Of a DNA stretch of 64,000 bases, positions 17,309 through 26,589 are shown in pieces (position 1 is the first letter of the stretch; the number at the start of each line of letters is the position of its first letter). This stretch comes from Streptomyces sp. NBC_00510 (GTDB lineage Bacteria; Actinomycetota; Actinomycetes; Streptomycetales; Streptomycetaceae). The stretch covers positions 620,001-684,000 of the forward strand of contig CP107851.1 in the NCBI GenBank assembly GCA_036013505.1, given 5' to 3'. A program made the position numbers and the translations under genes. The notes under the pieces were generated by a model. That model made no database searches. It saw only the letters and a list, made by a program, of their open reading frames with translations, and had not been told where the DNA came from.

Positions 17309-17974
17309 ATGCGCACCTTCGACACCCCCGCCCCGATCTCCGCCGTCCTGGACATCCCCGCCGGACGCGTCCAGTTCCTCGCCGCCGACCGCACCGACAC
17401 CACCGTCGAGGTCCTGCCCGCCAACCCCGCCAAGAACGGCGACGTCCAGGCCGCCGAGCAGACCACCGTCACCTACACCGACGGTGTCCTGCAGATCCGC
17501 AGCCCCCAGGCCGGCAACCGGCTCCTCGGGCCCTCCGGGTCCCTGGAGGTCACCGTCCAGCTGCCCGCCGGCTCCCGCATCCAGGCCAAGGCCGCAAGCG
17601 CCGAACTGCGCGGCGTCGGACGCCTCGGCGACATCGACTTCGACGGCGCCTACCGCCACATCAAGATCGACGAGGCCGCCGGCGTCCGCCTCACCGCCAC
17701 CGACGGCGACATCGAGATCGGCCGGCTCACCGGCCCTGCCAAGATCAGCACCCAGCGCGGCGACATCCGCATCGCCTCGGCCCTGCGCGGCACCGTCGAA
17801 CTGGACACCCAGTCCGGCGACATCACCGTCGCAGCCGCCGCCGGCGTCTCGGCCACCCTGGACGCCGGCACCGGCCACGGCCGCATCAGCAACGCCCTGA
17901 AGAACAACGGCACCCCCGACCTCGACATCCACGCCACCACCCCCCACGGCAACATCACCGCCCGCAGCCTGTAA
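17309..17974 (+). CDS. DUF4097 family beta-strand repeat protein
   Basis: A 221-aa protein of repeating short beta strands typical of DUF4097/DUF2807-like putative adhesin folds: GRVQFLAADRTDTTVEVLPA, GSLEVTVQLPAGSRIQAKAA, GDIDFDGAYRHIKIDEA, GDIEIGRLTG, GDIRIASALRGTVELDTQSG, GDITVAAAAG. There is no signal peptide or anchor, so this version is probably cytosolic. The ATG at 17309 follows GGGAG. The function of these proteins is not established. It is 81 bases upstream of an alpha/beta hydrolase in the same direction and divergent from a dual-HTH regulator, a three-gene module. Confidence 0.9.
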   Translation: MRTFDTPAPISAVLDIPAGRVQFLAADRTDTTVEVLPANPAKNGDVQAAEQTTVTYTDGVLQIRSPQAGNRLLGPSGSLEVTVQLPAGSRIQAKAASAELRGVGRLGDIDFDGAYRHIKIDEAAGVRLTATDGDIEIGRLTGPAKISTQRGDIRIASALRGTVELDTQSGDITVAAAAGVSATLDAGTGHGRISNALKNNGTPDLDIHATTPHGNITARSL

Positions 17975-18055
17975 GCGGCGCAGCACCCTGCGACCCACGT
18001 CGCGGGCCCCAAAAGGCCACACCCCACGCCCTCACACCACCAAGGCGGAAACGAC

Positions 18056-18874
18056 ATGACCAGGAACAGCACTTCCCCGGCCGGCTCCCCGTGGAGCGGC
18101 ATGGTGCCCGTCGACGACACCGCCCTGGCCGTCACCGACACCGGCGGCCCCGGCATCCCCGTCCTCTACCTCAACGGCCAGTTCGCCACCCAGGGCTACT
18201 GGCGCCGGGTCATCACCGAACTCGGCTCCGGATGGCGGCACATCACCTACGACGAACGCGCCCGCGGCAGACGATCAAAGCGCTCGGCGGACTACTCCTT
18301 CGAAGCCGCCGTCCGTGACGTCGACGCCGTCCTCGCCGCCAGGAACGTGGACCAGGCATTGCTGGTGGGCTGGTCCTACGGAGCAGTCGTCGCCGCCCAC
18401 TGGGCACACCGCAACCCCGACCGCTCCCTGGGCGCGGTCCTCGTCGACGGCGCATTCCCCCACGACTGGCTGGATGAGGCCATGGAACAACGCATCCGCA
18501 CCCTGTTCCGCCGCATGAGCTGGATCACCCCGCTACTGCGCCCCACCGGCCTGACCCCCCGCATGACCGCCCACCAGATGGCCGACAGCAACATCGAGCT
18601 CGGCCGGCTCTCCCGCGAACGCGAACTCGGCCCCGTCCTGGACGCCATCACCGTCCCCGTCCGCTATGTCGTCGCTTCCGGAACCTCCCTGGGAAGCCGC
18701 GGGGACGAGCAGGAACGCATACGCGCCAGCCTCGAGGCCGTCACCACCCGCAACCCCAACATCCGCATCAGTGCGAAGGTCGCCAGCAACCACGGCGCCA
18801 TCCTCAAGAAGGACGCCCCCGCCATCGCCCACGCCATACACGAAGCCACCAGCCTGAACCGCGCCGAACACTGA
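18056..18874 (+). CDS. alpha/beta hydrolase
   Basis: A 272-aa cytosolic alpha/beta-fold hydrolase. Motifs are the oxyanion-region strand IPVLYLNGQFATQGYW, DERARGRRS, the nucleophile elbow GWSYGA (Ser107), the strand VLVDGAFPHDW, and a late His in VASNHGAIL. The layout resembles esterase or haloperoxidase-like members; the substrate is unknown. The ATG at 18056 closely follows the DUF4097 gene and shares its probable promoter. A strong stem-loop follows. Confidence 0.9.
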   Translation: MTRNSTSPAGSPWSGMVPVDDTALAVTDTGGPGIPVLYLNGQFATQGYWRRVITELGSGWRHITYDERARGRRSKRSADYSFEAAVRDVDAVLAARNVDQALLVGWSYGAVVAAHWAHRNPDRSLGAVLVDGAFPHDWLDEAMEQRIRTLFRRMSWITPLLRPTGLTPRMTAHQMADSNIELGRLSRERELGPVLDAITVPVRYVVASGTSLGSRGDEQERIRASLEAVTTRNPNIRISAKVASNHGAILKKDAPAIAHAIHEATSLNRAEH

Positions 18875-18924
18875 CCACACACCACCACACCCCACCGCGA
18901 ACCCACGCACCACGCTGCGGCGGC

Positions 18925-18963
18925 AACAGCGAAGCAGGCCGGCCGGCCGCCTGCTTCGCTGTT
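18925..18963. terminator. 15-bp perfect bidirectional terminator
   Basis: AACAGCGAAGCAGGC (18925-18939) pairs exactly with GCCTGCTTCGCTGTT (18949-18963) across a nine-base loop. It separates the convergent hydrolase gene and MMPL remnant and carries AA/TT flanks, unusual enrichment for this GC content. Confidence 0.85.
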
Positions 18964-18981
18964 CCCTTGCGTTTGGTGCGC

Positions 18982-19800
18982 TCAACGCGGCGTGACCGCC
19001 GGGGTGTCGGACTGGGACACGTCCGTGCCTGCGTGATCGGGCCGGCCCTCGACGTGCAGTTCGGGCATACGGCGGTCGAGCCGGCGGGGTATCCACCAGG
19101 TGCGCCGACCGAGAAGGTGCATGGTCGCCGGCACCAGCACCAGCCGGACAACGGTCGCGTCGAGAAGGATGGCCGAGGCCATGCCGACGCCGATGAGCTT
19201 GAGGATGATCTCGGTGCTCGGCACGAACGCGAGGAACACGGCGATCATGATGGCCGCGGCAGCCGTGATCACGCGCCCCGTGCCGGCCAGACCCTCAGTG
19301 ACCGCCTTCGCGTTGTCCCCGTGACGCAGCCAAGGCTCCCGCACGCGGCTGAGCAGGAAGACCTCGTAATCCATCGACAGGCACAGGACGGCGAACATCA
19401 GGACGGTGACGAACGGGGGCAGGGGCGTCGGCGTGTCGATGCCGATGAGTTGTCCGGCCCAGCCGCCCTGCAGGACGAGGGCGACGACGCCGTAGGACGC
19501 GGCGACCGACAGCAGGTTCATGGCCGCGGCCTTGAGCGGTATGGCGATGCTGCGGAAGGCGAGGAGCAGCAGGAGCATCGACAGCACGATGACTCCGGTG
19601 ATCAGGTACGGGATGCGCCGGGCCAGATCGGTGGCGCTGTCGATCGACTGGGCGCTCGCGCCACCGACGTGGACGCGTGCGCCGGTACCGGCCGTTGCCC
19701 CTGGGACGGTGCTGTCCCGGAGGCGGCCGACCAGCTCCCGGGTCGCGTCGTCCTGTGGCCCTGTGGTCGGTGTGATGGTCAGGACTCGCACCCTTGGTGA
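18982..19800 (-). pseudogene. MMPL/RND transporter, C-terminal fragment
   Basis: Only the C-terminal ~265 residues of an MMPL permease (normally 700 or more) remain. They begin abruptly at SPRVRVLTITPTTGPQDDAT in the extracytoplasmic loop and continue through the last six-helix bundle: PYLITGVIVLSMLLLLLAFR, FVTVLMFAVLCLSMDYEVFL, TAAAAIMIAVFLAFV, GVGMASAILLDATVVRLVLV, to the basic tail WWIPRRLDRRMPEL. The upstream half has been replaced by unrelated DNA whose junction carries a tail fragment of the superinfection-immunity-like gene found intact at 28212. No start with a ribosome binding site exists. Confidence 0.85.
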
Positions 19801-19802
19801 CG

Positions 19803-19853
19803 TCACCGGCGATTCATGCGGAGGCCTGCACCGTCGTCTTGGGCTTCTTGGGC
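19803..19853 (-). repeat. remnant of superinfection-immunity gene 3' end, diverged copy of 28201-28251
   Basis: Fifty-one bases match 28201-28251 with about six mismatches (near 88% identity by eye). On the minus strand they encode RPKKPKTTVQASA followed by a stop, the C-terminus of the immunity-like protein (there TPKKPKASVQASA). Similarity stops at both ends, so this is a gene-tail fragment exactly at the MMPL truncation point. Confidence 0.75.
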
Positions 19854-19962
19854 CTGCTGCGGTCCGTTTATCAGCATCTGGCAATTCTTCGCGGAACCAG
19901 TCCTGGCTCCCCAGCCCGATACTTTGAGCCCCTGAGTCAGCCGGTGCATACCGTCACGGCGT

Positions 19963-20640
19963 TCAGTCGCCGTCAGGGTCGCCGGATTCCTCCAGAAGTC
20001 GGGCCGCCAGCTCGCCGGCCCACCCCACAGCCCAGGAGCGCAGCCGCGGCAATGGTGGCTTCGTCGAGGCCATAAGCGGAAAAGGCCTCGTCATCGGTCC
20101 ACTCAGCCCCCGCGAGGTTTGCCTGGAGGTCCTCCCGCTCAAAGCGCCCCCGGGCGTGTCGGCGGCCGAACTCTTCCAGATCGATGGTCGACCAGCGACG
20201 GGAAGCGGCGAACACATCGATCAGGTCACGGGGCGCACCCCGGTCGCCGAGAACGCGCACCTTGGTCCCGATGACGTCCTCCTCCGCGAGGACGGGCCCG
20301 TAGGGGCTGTGGGCGACTGGGCGCCAGAAGATCTCTTTGAGGACGTCGACGTCGCACTCCTGCCCCGTGTCCTGATCGAACACGGTGAAACGGGTGGACA
20401 GCGGGGCGATCTCCAACTGCTGCACCAGCCAGCCCGCGCGTGCCGGCCGGCGCGGAGCGTGGCCGCAATGTCAGCCATGGGCTCCGGGCTCTGCGTCGCG
20501 ACGTCGAGATCCTGGCTGGGCCGGTCAACGAGGCGATGGGCCCGGACCGCATAGCCTCCGGTAAGCACCAGCGGATAAGGGGAGCCGAGGGCGATGACGT
20601 CGGCCAGGAGCCGCCTGTGCAGCTCTGGCATGTCAGTCAT
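19963..20640 (-). pseudogene. AbiEii-like nucleotidyltransferase with two frameshifts
   Basis: The sequence begins MTDMPELHRRLLADVIALG (ATG 20640) with the nucleotidyltransferase core TGGYAVRAHRLVDRPSQDLD (GG plus D-x-D metal ligands). Near 20430-20450 the frame shifts; the next frame carries LEIAPLSTRFTVFDQDTGQE, CDVDVLKEIFWRP, YGPVLAEEDVIGTKVRVLGD and DLIDVFAASRRWSTIDLEEF. Near 20046 one extra base shifts it again to RSWAVGWAGELAARLLEESG, ending at 19963. Joined, it is a full-length ~225-aa protein of the AbiEii/AbiGii-toxin-related family. Two indels argue for a dead gene unless they are sequencing errors. Confidence 0.8.
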
Positions 20641-21111
20641 GCGGTGGCTCGGGCGCGGGCGGCCAGCATTCTGGCGGTCGGCCCGGGGCACTGAGGCTGG
20701 GACCGCGAATGAGAACGGTCGCGCCCCCGACCCGGGACAAGCGGCGAAGGCCTCACCAGACAACGCTCGCGAAACGCACAGGTAGTCCTGGCCGGACCGA
20801 GGTCGGTCCGTACAGCAGCAGGCCGCTGGGCGGGCAGGAGCGACGGCCACGGTGGCACCGATCACAGCAGTCGTTCCCTTGTACCTGACGCTAGGGTGAT
20901 CATCCCTTATGGACTGCAATTCCTGGGCACGGTCTTGCGCAAGCCGGGCATCGTCCTCCGCCGCAACACCAGGTTCACCATTGTGAACAAATATCGGAAT
21001 AGCGCTTGCGAGTGCGCAGTGAGAACTCCTCACAGAATGCCGGTTCGAATGGGCCCCTACCGGTAGTGCCTTGGGACTCCTTGGCCTGTGTCACATGGAA
21101 GGATCGACAAT
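20641..21111. other. no gene seen
   Basis: About 470 bases upstream of the nucleotidyltransferase remnant. The frames here have shadow composition. The tail (20985-21060) is less GC-rich and could hold the promoter of the small protein at 21112. Confidence 0.45.
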
Positions 21112-21270
21112 GTGACCTGTGACGTATGCGGACACGAAATGCGACGAATGCCGGGAGCGGAACCGCGGATGAAATGGAACCTGGCGGTAAAGGAACGGTC
21201 CCAGTTGTGCCGGACACGGTGCGTGACAGTCACGGCCCATGGGTCAGATCCGTGCCGCCGCTGGCCTTGA
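21112..21270 (+). CDS. small Cys-rich (zinc-binding?) protein
   Basis: A 52-aa frame starts at GTG 21112 behind the strong ribosome binding site GGAAGGA eight bases upstream. It reads VTCDVCGHEMRRMPGAEP, then KWNLAVKERSQLCRTRC, a CxxC knuckle and a CxxxC pair that could bind one zinc. The end overlaps the convergent gene by 41 bases. No family recognised; too short to be certain. Confidence 0.4.
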   Translation: MTCDVCGHEMRRMPGAEPRMKWNLAVKERSQLCRTRCVTVTAHGSDPCRRWP

Positions 21271-21877
21271 TCAGCCAGGAGAGCGAACCGCTGCCGAAGG
21301 GCCAGCCGGTGGTGACTACCTGAACCCAGCCGCCACCCGACTCATCGACTCCGGCGTGCCACCACCACCAGCTGCGATCGTCACCCGCCCCTTCTTCGGT
21401 CGGGTCGAAGCAGTGCAGCCAATCCGACAGCGTCCACGGCCCCTGGCCGGCGGCCGCCTTCTGCTCCGGCGTCATTGCCCGCCACTCCCGTAGCCATGCC
21501 TCGGCGTCGAAGAGCTCGCCAGGCTCTGGCTCCATGGGCTCCGGCGCGCACCGTCGGATGAACCACGCCGGCAGCAGGTGCGACCACCGCTCAAATGCAG
21601 GCCAGTCGCCCATCCGCTCGACCACGCGCGTCAGCACCGCACGCGCATCGGCAATGACTTGGGCAGGATCTTCGGCGGTGAACCGGACCCGTACGAGAAA
21701 CGGCCGCTGCCGGCCGTCCTCAGCACCGAGTCCGGACCGAAGACGCCGTAGCTCGCTCTCCACGATCTCCACGGCGAAGAAGTGTGCACCACTACGGACC
21801 CAGCAGTGACCGTACCCGTCACTCAGCCGCCCACCAGCAAGCTCACGATCTACGGCTGGAGTACCAGGGCTACCCAC
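21230..21877 (-). CDS. hypothetical protein, 215 aa, Trp-rich C-terminus
   Basis: A soluble protein starting near GTG 21877 (VGSPGTPAVDRELAGGRLSD). It has SGAHFFAVEIVESELRRLRS, an acidic middle (EPMEPEPGELFDAEAWLREW), and a striking aromatic C-terminus (DRSWWWWHAGVDESGGGWVQ followed by VVTTGWPFGSGSLSWLIKAS). The tail may be a ligand or protein interaction surface. No catalytic motif or signal peptide. Family not recognised. It lies downstream of, and in the opposite sense to, the small Cys-rich ORF. Confidence 0.7.
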   Translation of the reverse strand: MGSPGTPAVDRELAGGRLSDGYGHCWVRSGAHFFAVEIVESELRRLRSGLGAEDGRQRPFLVRVRFTAEDPAQVIADARAVLTRVVERMGDWPAFERWSHLLPAWFIRRCAPEPMEPEPGELFDAEAWLREWRAMTPEQKAAAGQGPWTLSDWLHCFDPTEEGAGDDRSWWWWHAGVDESGGGWVQVVTTGWPFGSGSLSWLIKASGGTDLTHGP

Positions 21878-21936
21878 GCGCGCCGGTGCGGGCCGGCCCG
21901 AGGGCGGCCCGCACCGGCGCGGTGTCGGCTCGCGGA

Positions 21937-24900
21937 CTATCCGGCCGGCCAGTGCGGCCAGGCCGGGGCGTAGCCGCACCACTGCTCCGGGCAACCGACA
22001 CGGTAGGCCCGGGTGACCGTCTCCGTCACCGACGCGCCGGAGCGGTCCGCGGCGGTCACCTGCAGCGAGACCCAGCCGGTGCCCGTCGCGGGCACGGTCA
22101 CCCGCCGGTCGCCGTCCCGGCCCCGGACCTCCGCCGCGCGCCAGGTGGCTCCGTCGTCCGTGGAGTACCGCACCGACACCCGCTCGATGCCGGCACCGCC
22201 ACTCACCCCGGTCTGTCGGCCGATGCCCAGGCCGAAGGTGAACTCCCGGTTCTCCGCGACCGAGTTGTCGCCGTCGAGCCCCGCCATGTCGTAGCGCGTG
22301 TCGAGCAGCGGCAGCGGGCGCTCGTCACCGGTGTGCTCCGAGCGGAACCGCCAGGTGTCCGTGATGCGCGTGCCCAGCTTCCACTCCGGGCTGTCGTGGT
22401 GCGCGGACGAGGTCATCTCGTACCACTGGCCGCGTGCGGGCACATCGAAGACCCCCTGCCCCGGCTCGTCGTTACGGGCGATCACCTTGCCGGAACCGTC
22501 GCGCAGCACCGTCTCGCCGGACTCCAGATTCCGCAGGGGCTCCGACCGGTGGCCCGCCGCGTCCGAGAACATCGGCAGCGCGAGACGCAGCTTGTCCCCC
22601 GCGCGGGTGGCCTGCGCCCGGCCGTCGGATCCGTTCACCGACAGCGACGGGTTGAACGGCGCGGTGAGCCAGTTGTCCGTGACGGTGCGTCCCTGGCGGA
22701 GGACCGTCGGGTTGGTGTACTGCACACCCAGCGGTCCGTCGTCCAGCGCGTACTCGAACGTGGCCGTCGTCCACGGCACTTCGGGCGTGTAGTACGCCGT
22801 CATGCGCTGCGGTGCGCGGAACAGCGTCGACTGCTGGGCGAGATTGAGCCCGCGGTAGGTCACCCAGCCGTAGATCCCCTTGGGGTCGTTGGGGAACCCG
22901 GTGGTGCGGAAGCTGTGGTCCACGCGGGCCAGGTCCCGGCGCCGGTCCTGCCAGTTCGCACCCGCCGGCACCCCGTCGTCGTGGGCGTGGAACGTGAAGT
23001 AGGTGCGCTCGCCGTTACGCTCCCCCTTGATCCGCAGGGTCACCTCGCCCTTGGCGAGCCGCTCGCGCAGCAGGGCCACACCGTGGTCGTCGGTACCCAG
23101 AGTGGGGTCGTCCGCGCCGATCGACGCCGACCCGGCCAGCAGGATCGCCGCCGGCCGCTGCGCCTTGACCGCCTGGTAGCGCCGGTCCAGCTCCTCCCAG
23201 GGCAGGCTCCAGTCCGACTCCAGGAGCACGATCCGGTCCTCGATCTCAAGCCCCGTCAGGTCCCCGCCGTCGCCGGCGTCGGTGACCCGCTTCTCCAGGT
23301 CCCACTCCAGCCGCTGCGTCATCAGCCACACCGGCACGTCCATGGGGCTGCCGGAGCTGCCGGCGGTCGTCGCGAGGACGGACGGCTGTTCCCAGGAAGC
23401 GGCGGAGAAGTACGCCAGTCCGGGCATCTTGGCGCTGCCCACGGCATAGGACCGGTACGCGCCGGAGTAGAGCGGCGCGATCAGGCCCTCCGGGACGCCC
23501 GCGCCGGCCGACGAGACCAGTCCGGTCGCCGACCCCGACTCGTTGATCCGCATCTTCGGGTCGTCGATGCCCATGGTGACCGGCTTCGCGGCGGACAGGT
23601 CGGTCCTCAGCGTCCGGTCGCCGGTGAGGGTGAGGCGCCGGGCCACGGCGACGGACGTCTCGGGCACGCTGGCCCTGCCGTACCGGACGTACTCCCACAC
23701 CCCGCCGAACACCCGGTAGTCGCCGACCGGCAGCCGGAGCTCCTCGGACCCCTCTGTGAGGCTGACCATCTGGGCCTCGCCGGTCTTCTCGTTCTGCACC
23801 ACCAGGTTGGTGTACGCCGTCTCGACCCCGTGCCGCATGGCAGCGGCTTCGAGGGTGAGCGTGGCGGCCGGGCCCTCCGCGTCGACGCCGACGGGGGTGC
23901 GCGCCGTGCTGCCGTCGCTGCCGCGTGCGGTGATCCAGGCACTGTGGGCGCCGGCGGACGCCCGGGCTGTGTCGATCCGCACGGTCGCCTCGGCGGTGCC
24001 ACCGGCCGGGACGGTCAGCCGGCGGGTGACGAGCGAGACCGGTGCCTTACCGGTCAGGGACAGCTCCAGCCGGACGTCCCTGCCGCCGCTGTTGCGGTAG
24101 GTCACCGTGCGGGTCGGGTTGCCGCTGTACGGCCAGGTCAGCTCGGCGGAGACCGCGGAAGGGGAGGCGGTGACCGTCGACGAGAGCGCGCCGGGCACGT
24201 CCACGCTGCCCGCGCCCTGCTCGTACACGCCGGCGCCGTCGACCGGGTCGGCGGCGCCGACGAGCGCCGCCTTGAGCCGCTGCGCGTCCCAATCCGGGTG
24301 CCGCTGCTTGAGGATGGCGGCCGCCCCGGAGACGTGCGGGGTCGCCATGGAGGTGCCGCTGATCGTCGCGTAGAACTCGCTGTTCGCGGCGCCGTCCAGC
24401 GTGCCCGCGGCACGGGCGGCGGTGATCGCGCTGCCGGGCGCGGTGATCTCGGGCTTGACGCCTCCGTCGGTCACCGCCGGTCCCTGGGAGGAGAACGACG
24501 ACATCGCGCCCTCCTTGGTGATCGACCCGACGGTCAGCGCGCTCGGCGCCGCGGCCGGTGTGCCGATGGTGCCCGGCGTGCCCTCGTTGCCGGCCGCGAC
24601 GACGAACAGCGGTCCGCCGTCCCCGGACAGGGTCTCGACGGCCTGGGAGATCGGGTCGCTGCCGTCGCTCGGCAGGTTGGAGCCGAGGCTCATCGAGACG
24701 ATGTCGGCGTCCTGGGCGGCGGCCCATTCCATGCCTTCGAGGATTCCGCTGAAACTGCCGGACCCGCCGCCGTCGAGCACCTTGCCGATCAGCAGATCGG
24801 CCCCCGGCGCGACACCCTTGTAGCGGCCCTGCGAGGCGGCGCCGCTTCCGGCGACGGTCGAGGCGACGTGCGTACCGTGGCCGTTGAGGTCGGTGACGTC

Positions 24901-25653
24901 CTCGTCCCAGGTGAAGTTCCTCTCCGCGACGACCTTGTTCTTCAGGTCGGGGTGGGCCGGGTCGTACCCGGTGTCCAGTACGGCGACGCGCACGCCCTTG
25001 CCGTCGAGACCCTTGCGCCATGCCTGGGGTGCGCCGGTCATGGCGACGGACCGGTCGAGGCTCGCCTCGACCTCGGCGTCCAGCCAGAGCTTCCCGGTCG
25101 CGACGGCGCGCGACGTCGCGCCGGCGGCGAGGAAGCCCCGCCAGGCCGTGGCCGCCTCGGACTTGGCGACCGTACGGGCCGCCATCCCCAGCTCGGGGAA
25201 GGTGTCTCGCTGCTTGGACCCGCGCAGCGCGGTGCCGGCCTGGGCCGTCGTGATCAGCGGAATGGACGCCCGGGTGGCGTCGTCGAGCCCTTGCGCGGCG
25301 AGTGCGGTGACGTCGAAGAGCTGCCGGTCCACCCGCCCTTCGGCCAGCGGCTGCGTGGCGTCGACGGGGATCACGTACTCGTGGTCGTTGATCCTCGCCC
25401 GGGTGAACGCGATGTGGCCCCGGCCCTTGCCCGGGGTCACCCCGCTGACCTGGAGCCCGCTCCCGCTGCCGGTGAAGCCGACCCGGTCGCCGCTGATCAA
25501 TGTGACGGTGTGCTGCGCGGGCGGCGCCGGCGGTACGGCCGGGCGGCCGGTGCCGGCGGCCGGCTCCGGACCGGCTGCCGCCGGCATCCCGGTGGCGAGC
25601 AGCGCCACCGCGGTGGCCGCGACCACGGCCGCGGTCCTCGATCTGGATCGCAT
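21937..25653 (-). CDS. secreted S8 family serine peptidase (subtilase), 1238 aa
   Basis: A large extracellular subtilase. The signal peptide is MRSRSRTAAVVAATAVALLA plus TGMPAAA. A propeptide (HTVTLISGDRVGFTG through residue ~200) precedes the catalytic domain with Asp227 (VAVLDTGYDPAHPDL), His259 (NGHGTHVAS), oxyanion Asn356 (AAGNEG) and Ser435 (SGTSMATPH). The remaining ~750 residues are beta domains, including a PA-like segment and a late bacterial-Ig-like part (GTGWVSLQVTAADRSGASVT). The gene is monocistronic. The start is ATG 25653 with AAGG close upstream. It resembles the S8 gene at 33788 in length and domain order, suggesting paralogy. Confidence 0.93.
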   Translation of the reverse strand: MRSRSRTAAVVAATAVALLATGMPAAAGPEPAAGTGRPAVPPAPPAQHTVTLISGDRVGFTGSGSGLQVSGVTPGKGRGHIAFTRARINDHEYVIPVDATQPLAEGRVDRQLFDVTALAAQGLDDATRASIPLITTAQAGTALRGSKQRDTFPELGMAARTVAKSEAATAWRGFLAAGATSRAVATGKLWLDAEVEASLDRSVAMTGAPQAWRKGLDGKGVRVAVLDTGYDPAHPDLKNKVVAERNFTWDEDVTDLNGHGTHVASTVAGSGAASQGRYKGVAPGADLLIGKVLDGGGSGSFSGILEGMEWAAAQDADIVSMSLGSNLPSDGSDPISQAVETLSGDGGPLFVVAAGNEGTPGTIGTPAAAPSALTVGSITKEGAMSSFSSQGPAVTDGGVKPEITAPGSAITAARAAGTLDGAANSEFYATISGTSMATPHVSGAAAILKQRHPDWDAQRLKAALVGAADPVDGAGVYEQGAGSVDVPGALSSTVTASPSAVSAELTWPYSGNPTRTVTYRNSGGRDVRLELSLTGKAPVSLVTRRLTVPAGGTAEATVRIDTARASAGAHSAWITARGSDGSTARTPVGVDAEGPAATLTLEAAAMRHGVETAYTNLVVQNEKTGEAQMVSLTEGSEELRLPVGDYRVFGGVWEYVRYGRASVPETSVAVARRLTLTGDRTLRTDLSAAKPVTMGIDDPKMRINESGSATGLVSSAGAGVPEGLIAPLYSGAYRSYAVGSAKMPGLAYFSAASWEQPSVLATTAGSSGSPMDVPVWLMTQRLEWDLEKRVTDAGDGGDLTGLEIEDRIVLLESDWSLPWEELDRRYQAVKAQRPAAILLAGSASIGADDPTLGTDDHGVALLRERLAKGEVTLRIKGERNGERTYFTFHAHDDGVPAGANWQDRRRDLARVDHSFRTTGFPNDPKGIYGWVTYRGLNLAQQSTLFRAPQRMTAYYTPEVPWTTATFEYALDDGPLGVQYTNPTVLRQGRTVTDNWLTAPFNPSLSVNGSDGRAQATRAGDKLRLALPMFSDAAGHRSEPLRNLESGETVLRDGSGKVIARNDEPGQGVFDVPARGQWYEMTSSAHHDSPEWKLGTRITDTWRFRSEHTGDERPLPLLDTRYDMAGLDGDNSVAENREFTFGLGIGRQTGVSGGAGIERVSVRYSTDDGATWRAAEVRGRDGDRRVTVPATGTGWVSLQVTAADRSGASVTETVTRAYRVGCPEQWCGYAPAWPHWPAG

Positions 25654-26361
25654 AACCTTGTACCAACTCCCCTGAGATCGCCCGATGAACGAGCGTCACC
25701 GGCGTGTGCCCGGCAACAGTCGGGCCGGGAGTTGACGCCGTGCCAGGTGTAAGGGCTGGCGCATAGACGCCATGTCACCTGTTCGCCAGTCGGCCACCCT
25801 GCGATCGGCGGCGCGACCGGCGAGGGCCAGGTGCCGGGAAGAGACACGGCCCCGCTGGCGTTCACCGCCCTGGCCACGCCGGGACCGCCGGACACTGCTC
25901 GGGAGTCGCCGCGTTCGGCCATGGGTCCCGAGCGCGCCAGGCGTTCCTCCGTGGCCAACTCCTGGCCGGCAACGGCGAGCTCATCGGCCTCGCCCGGGAC
26001 TCCACCCGCCCCTTACTCATGCCGAAGACAAGACCGAATCCTGGATGAGGTCATCACTGCCGCGGATGCGGCGCTGTCACGCCCGGTGCGGGGCGGGACA
26101 GCGCCGTGCCTGGTTGCCGCAGGCAAGAGGCCGTCTTGAACTGGTGCACGGCGGCTACGTCATCCGGGATCGGGAGGTGAGGTGGTCCGGCAGCCAGGCG
26201 AAGGAGCCGGATGCGGCGCCGCCCTCGGCGGCGCGGCGCAGTTGCCGGCGCTTCCCTCCCACTCCGGCGCGGTCCGGATGTCGGCGGTGCGGCGGCCGCA
26301 ACCGGATGGATCATTCGTTCGTCCGCATTGACGAGACCAGTCCCCCCCCCGAGAGGCAGCT
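25654..26361. other. intergenic region, possible decayed coding sequence
   Basis: About 700 bases. The first part is the S8 protease promoter region. Around 25955-26045 fragments such as LLAGNGELIGLARDSTRPLL and AEDKTESWM in adjacent frames look like broken coding sequence, but no family can be named and no intact ORF is credible. Confidence 0.4.
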
Positions 26362-26589
26362 ATGACCCAGCCCGCGGATCCCCTCGTCGAGTACTGCTTC
26401 ATCATCACCTTCAGCCATCGTGATCAGGATCTGATGACCTTCTCCGGTACGTACACACCGGCGCCGGGGATGACCAGGCACGATGTCTACAACACGATCC
26501 GCGCCGATCATGTGCGTCAGCTGCCTTCGCTGATCCAGGGCTACTGCCAGGTCAGCTTCTTCTCGCTGGAACGCAATCAGCTGCTTTGA
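26362..26589 (+). CDS. hypothetical protein, 75 aa
   Basis: A small protein starting MTQPADPLVEYCFIITFSHR behind GAGAGG. It continues DQDLMTFSGTYTPAPGMTRH, DVYNTIRADHVRQLPSLIQG and YCQVSFFSLERNQLL. Composition is natural and not that of a shadow frame. No signal peptide or known motif. The stop codon directly abuts the right end of a TnpB-type element relic, so the gene may have lost downstream context. Confidence 0.7.
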   Translation: MTQPADPLVEYCFIITFSHRDQDLMTFSGTYTPAPGMTRHDVYNTIRADHVRQLPSLIQGYCQVSFFSLERNQLL

